In this document: one piece after another, positions 56,942 to 64,000 of the stretch
Layout: every line of letters starts with the position of its first letter
Numbering within the stretch: the first letter of the stretch is position 1
NCBI GenBank assembly: GCA_029891345.1
Contig: CM056993.1
Span: 105,825,300 to 105,889,299, forward strand
Length of the DNA stretch: 64,000 nt
Direction: 5' to 3'
From: Dryococelus australis
Taxonomy: Eukaryota > Arthropoda > Insecta > Phasmatodea > Phasmatidae
The notes under the pieces: generated by a model
Database searches by the model: none
Seen by the model: only the letters and a program-made list of their open reading frames with translations
What the model was told of the DNA's origin: nothing
Position numbers and translations under genes: made by a program

Positions 56942-58739
56942 TACGTAACTACAACAATGTAGGCTCCTAGTCGTGTAGGAAGCAGCTGGTGTCTTTGTTT
57001 ACACTAGTAGCTAACAGATGGCGGGGAAAACGCTGGTATTGTTACAAAATAACTCAAGCCAACATTCGGTAATGTCTCTGAAATGTTCTTAATAATCATA
57101 TGCCAGTTTTTATTTACTATAAAATCCTTTTTCTTTGACCGTAATATGCGTCCTTACTAAGACAAAATATAAACATAAATTTCAGTAACAGACAAAATAT
57201 TTGAATTGGACCATTGCTTTTGTGTTATTCTGTTTATGTTATATTGTTATTAAATGTTTACCCTCACTTTTACCATCTTTTGTCTAATATAACTTTATTC
57301 CCTAATCTTTTTTACTGAAATTTGATAAGTTACAGGCCAGGCCACAAAGTATGTTAAATTTTGTTTCTTGTGGACCATAAAAAGGTAAAACCAATGTGTA
57401 TACGACGAGGATGAATTTTGCGTTTCTTGTTTAATTCCTAAAGTTAATCCAGCGCTTTGTCAGTTCAAATAAGTGCAACAAAGATGGTACCTATTCTAAA
57501 GAGTGTCTTTCAAGCTTGAGAGTGTGGAAAACTTGGTGATATAGCTAAAGCAATTTCGACTTCTTCGACTTGTCATTGCTACGTGTTGAAAGATGTAAAG
57601 GGAGACTTTTTGGAAGCTACAATTTAAGGGGATCGTATGTATACAAAGTGATACAACTATACAGATGTTTCTTTATCAGCAACATGATTAATTATGAGTT
57701 ACTTTACTACGGAAAATATCTGGGAAAATATTATATGAGTGTGCTAACAAGATTACGGCTATCATATGCAGCGTCATCGGACAAGTTTTTTAAGTATGTA
57801 CACTAATGAAACAGATTATGATTTCGAGACTCGTTTGAAGTATTTCGCGAGATAAACAACTAGATTTATCGTAAAAAAACGAACTCATTATAACAGAACC
57901 ATTTTACTTTGCTCGGTGTTTACATGGTATTCAGCTATGTATGAAAGTCTGTTCGAGTGGAAATATCTTACTGTAAATATAATTACCTAACTGTTGCATC
58001 TCAAGAAAATTAAATTATTAAAAAATAATAATGATAGTGCAATTTAATCTGTCAATAGAAGTGGTTTCCAACAAAAAAAACCCATAGAATGCATAAAGAA
58101 TAATAAAAATATAATATGAAAATTTTGCTGATGGTGGTGTCAGGGGATTTGCATGAAACTGCACTCTGGCAGCGAGTGTAACTTATAACACATAACCGTG
58201 TCAGAAAATGGCTCGAACGAATCAAACAAGAAGCAGATAGAGTTAAATTTCTATGAGAATTTGGTATAATTCCAGCCACGAAAGCGCTAATTGCATATAC
58301 CGATCATAACGATATATTCTAGGCATATGAAAATAGTACTACTCTTAAGTGTTTATAATTAATAAACCCTACCGGGATGGAGAGTAAAATAACGTCAATT
58401 GTGCAATATGTGGATGGAAAACTGCAAAAGATTGGATTTCTTATGTGATACGTACCACAATGCAGGCGATGTTGTTGACGAAACCCATTGTTAATTTGGT
58501 TTCGTTTTTATGGAAATGAGGTAACGATTTTGGTGCAAATGGGTAAATGTCTTCAAATATGTTGTTAAACATGTTGTCTTACATATTTATGCGTGATTTA
58601 GTTCGAGATAATCCCAGCAGAAGTATGAGCGGTATCAGAAGCTAACACGGCGCATGTATGGCTTCAGATATTGTATCAGCAACACAAAATAAGCCAAAAT
58701 ATTCTTTCCAGTAGTATAGAAATGCCGATTTTAACACAA
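56942..58739. other. AT-rich sequence left of the virus-like element
   Basis: No gene recognised. The left end of the virus-like element may lie in or near this stretch, but I could not find its terminal repeat. Confidence 0.4.
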
Positions 58740-58965
58740 ACGCAAAAAAAAAAAGTGGCTCAAAAAGTTGCGCTTGGGAGCAGTTGCAAAAATCAAAAAG
58801 TTGCGTTTGGGAGCAGTTGCAAAAAAGTGGATTAAAAAGTTGCGTTTGGTCAGATCGTAGTCTTAAGAAAAAAAGTTGCGTTAAACTTTGCGTTTGAGTG
58901 GATCTGCAGAAATACGCGTAAAAAGTTGCGGTTAAGCACAACCGCAAAAAAAAAGTGACTTAGAA
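58740..58965 (+). repeat. irregular tandem repeat of AAAAAGTTGCG units
   Basis: AAAAAGTTGCG recurs about six times at irregular spacing. Two longer copies share GTTGCGTTTGGGAGCAGTTG. AGTTGC also recurs between the units. It lies directly beside the first gene of the virus-like element and could be part of its terminal region. Confidence 0.75.
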
Positions 58966-58994
58966 AATTTGAAAACGTAAAAAATATAATACTT

Positions 58995-59300
58995 TATATA
59001 ATAAAGATTGATCAGTTGCTAAATGTATTAAACGGAACCAAACAATTTAAGAAACTTTGCGAACTTACAATTGGGTAATCCTATTCCATAAACCATGCTG
59101 AAATAAATGATACACGGTATGGATACAAAGTGATAATTACTTCTGGAAATTTTAAAGTAACCTTACCAGACAGATATGTTCAGATTTTCAGTGAAAAAGT
59201 TTTTAATTATATTAATCGTGGAGGTATAAGCTTTGCATATCATGGAATGGTGGATTGTGGTGGTAAACAAATGCATTCTATTCGGTTTTTAAAAGAGTAA
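58995..59300 (+). pseudogene. small conserved protein of the virus-like element, broken
   Basis: The C-terminal part is clear: 'RYGYKVIITSGNFKVTLPDR', 'YVQIFSEKVFNYINRGGISF' and 'AYHGMVDCGG', ending at TAA 59298-59300. I recall similar small proteins (LPDRY motif) beside Polinton-type genes, but the function is unknown to me. Treated as part of the fossil element; it looks broken. Confidence 0.45.
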
Positions 59301-59620
59301 ATGATCGTCATCAAATTAGACATCAGTTGATTTTTATTTGTGTTCATATCTCTATAAAGTATTAATGGTTATCATATCATTAAATCACAATTATCGCTCT
59401 GACTTCGGCAATGTGCTTACAACATAGTCTAATTAAAAATTTAGATACGCATCTCCAAATTCGACATTTTAAAGTAGTCCAAACATTGAATTCTTTTTCT
59501 AAATCTTTTATTGCACTTTCTATAGAAATATTATTCATCTTTATAACATGAAATTTTAATAGTTTTTAAACTACTAAAGTTATTATATTAGAATATGACT
59601 ACTTCCAACCCAAAAAATAT

Positions 59621-60349
59621 CTATGGTCTCATATCTAATACCACTGTTCTTTTGGACAAATCAAAGTTAATTAATTTACATTTTTCATTATTAATTTCAA
59701 CTATTATTTCATTAACTTGATTTGTATGCACTGGAAAAAATAATGGATAAGCTGGTTCGTAATAGATCGTGTCGCCAAATCCAAATGCTGTTTTTGGTTT
59801 AGAAGTGACAATTATGCTAGTTTCTCTATGATTATATTCATCATGTTTTAATATCATACCATTTACTATATTACAGTGTACATTTATTGTTTCAAATGGA
59901 GCAAATGTTGGAATTGTATCGCCATAATGGTCCACATTTTCTTTCAGAGTTTTATTTTCTACGAAACCCAAAAGTTTTCCTATTGAACCCCGTTTTCCAA
60001 ACTGTAATTTAAGCGTACATTTTACTTTCACTCTGTTTGTTATTTTATCCAGCTCGAAAGATATATCATTTTCTTTCCCACCCATTGAATCTACACTAAA
60101 TGAAAAAATTACTTTTATAGTTTTTTCAAGATCTTTTAAGCTATATTGACCAACTGGAATTTCAACTGCTGATTCCATATCATTCTGACCCACAAAATAT
60201 ATTTTATTTTTCCCAGAGTTAATGTTATGCGTTAGATAAGTAGTATAGAACTGAACTAAAGCCAATGAGTGCCCCTCTATCTCTAAAGGGTAATGTAGAC
60301 TTTTCTTCAACACTGATTTGTTATCTGTTAGTTTGAATACTTTACTCAT
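59621..60349 (-). CDS. penton-like minor capsid protein
   Basis: A 242-codon frame that looks whole. It begins MSKVFKLTDNKSVLKKSLHY and contains 'LALVQFYTTYLTHNINSGKN', 'EIPVGQYSLKDLEKTI', 'PFETINVHCNIVNGMILKHD' and 'YPLFFPVHTNQVNEIIVEI'. This order is typical of the single-jelly-roll minor capsid (penton) proteins of Polintons and adintoviruses: an early 'L..Y.T..N...N' strand, 'I..G.Y.L.DL', 'INV.CNI.NG' and 'FP......I.EI.V.I'. It would form the capsid vertices. It is transcribed away from the ATPase gene across a 31-bp gap, so the two probably share a divergent promoter (inference). Confidence 0.75.
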   Translation of the reverse strand: MSKVFKLTDNKSVLKKSLHYPLEIEGHSLALVQFYTTYLTHNINSGKNKIYFVGQNDMESAVEIPVGQYSLKDLEKTIKVIFSFSVDSMGGKENDISFELDKITNRVKVKCTLKLQFGKRGSIGKLLGFVENKTLKENVDHYGDTIPTFAPFETINVHCNIVNGMILKHDEYNHRETSIIVTSKPKTAFGFGDTIYYEPAYPLFFPVHTNQVNEIIVEINNEKCKLINFDLSKRTVVLDMRP

Positions 60350-60380
60350 TTACTATATTATCCAAAATATATATTAATAA

Positions 60381-61078
60381 ATGAGCAAGAAAAACATGAA
60401 ACATGTAGACTGGGATATTAAAATAAGAATACCAGACAAGACTGTATCGACAAAACGTCATGGAGAATTATTACCTAATAATATAAAATGTTTGATAGTG
60501 GGTCCTAGTAACTGGAAAAACTACACTTATGATAGATAATTTTATTATGCTCAGGGATGTTGGACTTTGGTACTCTCTATGTGTGTTCAAAAAGTCTGGA
60601 TCAACCAAAATATATCAATTTAAAGAAAGATATAGATGTAGCATCACAATTATTTAATGAACCGAAAGCATACTTCTTTCCATCAAATGAAGAAATGGTT
60701 GATATAAATGAATGTCAAAAAGATTCTATAGGTCTTTTCGATGATATCATACTTGAAAATCAATATATGGTAAGGGATTACTTTACTCGCGGTAGACACA
60801 AAGATATTGATTGTTTCTATTTAGCCCAGACATACTCAAAAGTACCTAAGCAGCTTATAAGAGACAATGCCAATTTTCTTTGCATTTTCAGACAAGACGA
60901 TACAAATCTTTAAAATATTCATAGTGATTTTGTTGGTGGTGATATGTCGTTTGAGAAATTTAGGGAGACTCGTTCAAAATGTTGGAATAATGAATATGGT
61001 TTTGTTACGATAGATATGACTCGTAAGTTAAATAATGGTAAGTACCATAATAAAATTAAAGACTTTTTAAATTCTTAG
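60381..61078 (+). pseudogene. packaging ATPase (FtsK/HerA, A32-like), broken
   Basis: Genome-packaging motor ATPase of the virus-like element. The start MSKKNMKHVDWDIKIRIPDK is followed by a Walker A region ('CLIVGPS...'), a Walker B-like 'DSIGLFDDIILENQ' (about 60730), the helicase-like segment 'VRDYFTRGRHKDIDCFYLAQ' with 'TYSKVPKQLIRDNANFLCIF', and the C-terminal 'YGFVTIDMTRKLNNGKYHNK', in the order known for Polinton/adintovirus ATPases. It is the only large plus-strand gene between minus-strand virion genes. Broken, with a few breaks. Confidence 0.85.
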
Positions 61079-61143
61079 ATTATAAGTAAGTTTTTGTATT
61101 TAATGGAAGTGTTTCCACTAAAAACCAACATAATATTCTCTTT

Positions 61144-61356
61144 TTAAATGTATTCATATACCATAACTATTTCAATAAACACAATTGTACCTTCGGGTAC
61201 ATTGTGGGATTTTGGAATTTTAAAACATATCATATCATCAGGGTATACTTCAAAAGTTTTATACATGTCAATTTTTTTCTGTTGATGGTATAAGTTGATA
61301 ACACTTTTATATTTTTCTGGTTTTATTATTATTTCAACTATAGTTCTATCTCTCAT
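61144..61356 (-). CDS. small protein of the virus-like element, unknown role
   Basis: A 70-codon frame, MRDRTIVEIIIKPEKYKSVI to 'EGTIVFIEIVMVYEYI'. It consists of predicted beta strands with no membrane segment. No family recognised. It is kept because it lies in the tight minus-strand gene row, fills the gap between neighbours and does not overlap them. Confidence 0.5.
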   Translation of the reverse strand: MRDRTIVEIIIKPEKYKSVINLYHQQKKIDMYKTFEVYPDDMICFKIPKSHNVPEGTIVFIEIVMVYEYI

Positions 61357-61417
61357 AAAAAATATTCTATTTGATTACCAAAGTAAAATACTTTTTCTTT
61401 TGAACTGTATTTTCCAA

Positions 61418-61720
61418 CTAAACAAATAATGTTAATTCTGTTTTCTGATAGTACTCTAAATTGATTGCATCCATCGGTGCAATGGGATCTCCCACATATC
61501 TTAGTCTTTTTTGTTCAAAATCTATATTATTATCTACTTCCAAGTAAGTAAGATAGGCTTTATCCAATGATCTTTCATTTCTTGTCAGTGTGGCTATAAA
61601 GTCGTTGAACAGTGTGTTGGAAACAAAATCATTAGGACTGATCTGCTCATCATTGTTCGTGTATTCTTTAATTTGATCTTCAATCCAAGAGCTCATTAAT
61701 GTATTTCCGCATGTATCCAT
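61418..61720 (-). CDS. small virion-associated protein with VGDP-MDAIN motif
   Basis: A 100-codon frame that looks whole. The N-terminal half is acidic and helical. The end 'RYVGDPIAPMDAINLEYYQK' resembles the 'VGDPI...DAVN..Y' signature found near trimerisation or fibre-type segments of viral proteins and in some adintovirus/Polinton small ORFs. An exact role is not assigned. It sits between the protease and the 70-codon gene on the same strand. Confidence 0.5.
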   Translation of the reverse strand: MDTCGNTLMSSWIEDQIKEYTNNDEQISPNDFVSNTLFNDFIATLTRNERSLDKAYLTYLEVDNNIDFEQKRLRYVGDPIAPMDAINLEYYQKTELTLFV

Positions 61721-61734
61721 TGTTTATTAATAGT

Positions 61735-62080
61735 GAAATAGTTTTTGGAAATTTAAAATTATGTGAAAAGTGATTTAGCACAATTACACACAAATGACTA
61801 CAAGTTACTTGATTGAAATTTTGAATTCGATCATCGTTATAAAAATTTACTTCCTAGATATGCTATTAATTGTCGGGGTGGATTTCCACCAAATGAATCA
61901 TAATAATATTTGTTGATTGCTTTTCCAATAGCATACCCAGTGTGTACCAGCGTTTGTTGAAACATCTAGATTAACAATCCCACATTCATTATCGAGTGGC
62001 GTGTTAAGTAGCTCATTGATCATAAATACACCCCAAAAATTTTTAATGTTTAATTTTTTTAACCATTTTATCAATATCAA
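61735..62080 (-). pseudogene. adenovirus-type maturation protease (C5/Ulp1-like), broken
   Basis: Cysteine protease that matures virion proteins in this virus group. Family blocks are visible in order: 'LKKLNIKNFWGVFMINELLN', 'ECGIVNLDVSTNAGTHWVCY' containing the catalytic His region (GTHWV), then, leftward, 'DSFGGNPPRQLIAYLG' and a segment around the catalytic Cys ('NQVTCSHLC'). The neighbours (pX-like, PLA2 protein) support the call. The reading frame is broken, so it is listed as a fossil. Confidence 0.75.
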
Positions 62081-62082
62081 GG

Positions 62083-62379
62083 TTACTGATTGGAGCTACT
62101 TTTTTTAACATTCTCACCCCACTTAACATTATTCAATCCCTTGCTGTATTCCTCCATAGCTAAATTATGTCTGCGTTGTTCTTCCAATTCTTGGTTTTTC
62201 TTCTTAGCATTAATGACTGATGTAGAGATAGATGATGCATCACCAGCTAACACTCCTAGAGCTCCTGATGCTGCGAAAATTAAGGGTAAAAATCCACTCT
62301 TGTGAACTGTAAGACCATTTGCAGTTTTCATTTCTTTGGACATTTTCTTAAGTTGTGGAACTGAAATTGTGATAGTCAT
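62083..62379 (-). CDS. pX-like virion peptide with membrane segment
   Basis: A 98-codon frame that looks whole, beginning MTITISVPQLKKMSKEMKTA. A central hydrophobic, Gly/Ala-rich segment 'GFLPLIFAASGALGVLAGDA' is followed by a basic, coiled C-terminal half. This arrangement matches the small pX-like core/membrane peptides of adintoviruses. It lies 3 bp upstream of the protease on the same strand, suggesting joint expression. Confidence 0.65.
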   Translation of the reverse strand: MTITISVPQLKKMSKEMKTANGLTVHKSGFLPLIFAASGALGVLAGDASSISTSVINAKKKNQELEEQRRHNLAMEEYSKGLNNVKWGENVKKSSSNQ

Positions 62380-62521
62380 CTGTTTGTCCTCCTTTAATTT
62401 CTTGTTTTTATGTTCCAGTGGTCTTTTGTTAGGAAAGAATCAATATTCAAACCCTTCAAGTCATCGTTAGGAACTTGAAATACAATGTTTTTTACTTGAA
62501 TTTATTATAAGAAATATTTTA

Positions 62522-63073
62522 TCATTTCATTTTAATTCCCCAGCCAAGCTTACATTTAATATGCATCGCAGATCCAGTAACACCAGCCCACAATCTCTCA
62601 TTGTGATCAGCATCTGAACTTAACAATCTTTTGAACGCTTTCTTTTCTAGTTCTTTGTCAGCTTCATGTCTTTCAGCTAGATCTTTATGATGATGATAAG
62701 CTATATCATGTTCCATTACAGCCGCATCTTGGGGATTAATGGGTTTATCACCATGATCAATTCTCTCTTTTAGTCTAGTACCCGGACCTAAGTACTGATA
62801 ACAGGGTACATGCAACTCAAAAGGTAGTGAATTTATTATGTCATTGAGTAACCCTTTTACGTGATGCTCCAATTCCCAACAAGTATATAGTATTGTGTTT
62901 AACATTCGTATCAGATATGTTTTACCTTTCGGATTATTCACTACAAAGTCACTAATCTTGCTGTTGAGCATATTCATTATTCCAACTTTTTCATTGTAAT
63001 AGTTATCATTTCCAGCATTCTCTTCGCCATAAATAATGAGAAGTCGATCAATAAGCATCCTAACATCATCCAT
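62522..63073 (-). CDS. virion protein with parvovirus-like phospholipase A2 domain
   Basis: A 183-codon frame that looks whole. The C-terminal half carries 'CYQYLGPGTRLKERIDHGDK' (calcium-loop YxGPGT) and 'DAAVMEHDIAYHHHKDLAER', with the catalytic HD pair of the PLA2-like fold, then 'HEADKELEKKAFKRL'. In parvovirus VP1 and adintoviruses this domain cuts endosomal membranes during entry (family knowledge). The first 90 residues are helical and not assigned. It overlaps the end of the DUF8207-like gene by 8 bp, as in compact viral gene rows. Confidence 0.8.
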   Translation of the reverse strand: MDDVRMLIDRLLIIYGEENAGNDNYYNEKVGIMNMLNSKISDFVVNNPKGKTYLIRMLNTILYTCWELEHHVKGLLNDIINSLPFELHVPCYQYLGPGTRLKERIDHGDKPINPQDAAVMEHDIAYHHHKDLAERHEADKELEKKAFKRLLSSDADHNERLWAGVTGSAMHIKCKLGWGIKMK

Positions 63074-63875
63074 CCATTATGTATTCTTTGGGATAGTTTG
63101 TATATTTCTTTATAGCTTTCCCCTTTTTAGGTGAGGGACGTGTCTTTTTGATCGAATCGTAAATAGGCTTAACAATAATTTTCCATTTATTCTCTTTACT
63201 CGATTTTGGCATTCCCAAGTTTGGATCATTGTTTTGAAAAACTGTGTATGTATCTGCTAGGATACAACTATAGTGTTCATAGTCGGTTGCAGTGTATTCA
63301 CTTTCTGTTACTTTCTTACTAGTTAGTAATTTCATCAAACCATCAGTTCTAGTGTATATTCGGCCTTTTACAGTAAATTTGTCATTGTTGAATGTTACTT
63401 CGCTATCACCAATATACAATCTACCTTTATCAGCCTTTAGTCCAAAAACATCGTTTTTGAAGTCAATTAATGTTGTTTTGTAGTTAGTTAACTGTGAGAT
63501 ATCAGTTTTCAAAAGCCCCAATGCTTCGTTATAGCGTACATCGTCATAGTATTCATCGTTATTGTCAATGCATTCTTTTTTGTCTGTTTTACCAAACAGT
63601 TTTCTCACAAAAGATGTTTCTGTTGGTGTCTCTGGGTAGTCTAAATTCTTAACAGCAACTGGAACAAGTTCTTTTATTAAGTTCTTATTCTCATTTGTTA
63701 CGAGTCCAATTTTATGTCCCAAATCTTCTATCGCATCTATCAATGGTTGAGCATGTTTTTTATTTTTATCATATTCATCTTGGGGAAATTTTCTAAAAGT
63801 TTTAAACTTTTCAATTAGCTGTCTTCTTCTCTCTATATTATTCTCTATATTGTTTACAATTTTTGGTTGTCTCAT
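63066..63875 (-). CDS. DUF8207-like protein of the virus-like element
   Basis: A 269-codon frame that looks whole, starting MRQPKIVNNIENNIERRRQL. The N-terminal third is coiled coil. The C-terminal part 'DVFGLKADKGRLYIGDSEVT', 'IYTRTDGLMKLLTSKKVTES' and 'NDPNLGMPKSSKENKWKIIV' matches what I remember of DUF8207, a domain of unknown function common in insect Polinton-type loci. The tail is very basic ('KKTRPSPKKGKAIKKY'), which would suit DNA binding or a nuclear signal (inference). It is the rightmost gene seen; more genes probably lie beyond the window. Confidence 0.7.
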   Translation of the reverse strand: MRQPKIVNNIENNIERRRQLIEKFKTFRKFPQDEYDKNKKHAQPLIDAIEDLGHKIGLVTNENKNLIKELVPVAVKNLDYPETPTETSFVRKLFGKTDKKECIDNNDEYYDDVRYNEALGLLKTDISQLTNYKTTLIDFKNDVFGLKADKGRLYIGDSEVTFNNDKFTVKGRIYTRTDGLMKLLTSKKVTESEYTATDYEHYSCILADTYTVFQNNDPNLGMPKSSKENKWKIIVKPIYDSIKKTRPSPKKGKAIKKYTNYPKEYIMDG

Positions 63876-64000
63876 TTATTATATAAATAAATAGAATGAA
63901 CAATGATAACTTAAATGTATACTGTCTCAAATGTATGAAAAATACACTAAGTGATAAAATTTCATATGAACTTCAACCATGTCTAGTCTAAGACCGCCAA

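Larger units (their letters stand above)
58740..64000. mobile_element. Polinton/adintovirus-like endogenous element, virion-gene block
   Basis: A virus-like fossil that continues past the right edge of the window; the left boundary is approximate. Parts present are a small conserved plus-strand protein, a penton-like minor capsid protein, a packaging ATPase, two small proteins, an adenovirus-type protease, a pX-like peptide, a phospholipase A2-domain protein and a DUF8207-like protein. Six of these frames look whole. The ATPase, the protease and the leftmost gene are broken, with a handful of breaks in all, so the copy is defective but fairly young. Major capsid, integrase and DNA polymerase B genes are not in the window. 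Confidence 0.85.

Overview
The window looks like a piece of a large, AT-rich insect genome in which almost everything recognisable is transposon-derived. There is no bacterial gene organisation. What is seen instead is spliced genes with GT-AG borders, tRNA-derived SINEs, Tc1/mariner and PIF/Harbinger transposases, a LINE reverse transcriptase, many copies of a few MITE families, and a Polinton/adintovirus-type virus fossil. The mixture and the SINE types fit a polyneopteran insect; a stick insect is my best guess, from memory of similar repeats, and is not proven. I see only one fair candidate for an ordinary host exon (21630-21884, a His/Ser-rich C-terminus followed by a 33-bp minisatellite) and one weaker one (56802-56936).

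Layout. 1-13 kb: AT-rich sequence with MITE copies (families A, B and C, sharing the outer end motif AGGCTGTTCACGG or TAGTCTATTC) and a GC-rich block near 8 kb. 14.3-15.4 kb: a decayed Tc1-like transposase. 17.9-21.1 kb: repeated units carrying clusters of nuclear-receptor half-sites (AAGGTCA). 21.6-22.3 kb: host exon plus minisatellite. 23.7-31.5 kb: a hAT-type MITE with an 8-bp target duplication, an inverted-repeat element rich in GAGAGC palindromes, several SINEs and more MITEs. 32-37 kb: stacked insertions, namely a MITE split by a 659-bp terminal-inverted-repeat element, a 2.9-kb Harbinger element inserted at its edge, a SINE, a solo LTR with a 4-bp duplication and a long-armed foldback MITE. 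42.8-43.9 kb: LINE remnant. 46-47.5 kb: a second Tc1/mariner-type transposase split by a SINE. 48.5-50.3 kb: a decayed gene on the minus strand that I read as Fanzor, the eukaryotic relative of the TnpB RNA-guided nuclease. 53.9 kb: a near-perfect 38-bp hairpin. 59-64 kb: the virion-gene block of a Polinton/adintovirus-like element that runs off the right edge.

Two parts stand out. In the Harbinger element the transposase gene (plus strand) and its partner MADF-BESS DNA-binding gene (minus strand) are each split by one intron, and each gene's second exon lies inside the other's intron. The two 3' splice sites sit back to back and share a 28-bp imperfect palindrome. The other is the Fanzor-like fossil. 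In the virus-like block the minus-strand genes encode, in transcription order, a DUF8207-like protein, a phospholipase A2-domain protein, a pX-like membrane peptide, an adenovirus-type protease, two small proteins and a penton-like minor capsid protein. The packaging ATPase is on the plus strand between them. Major capsid, integrase and polymerase genes are not in the window.
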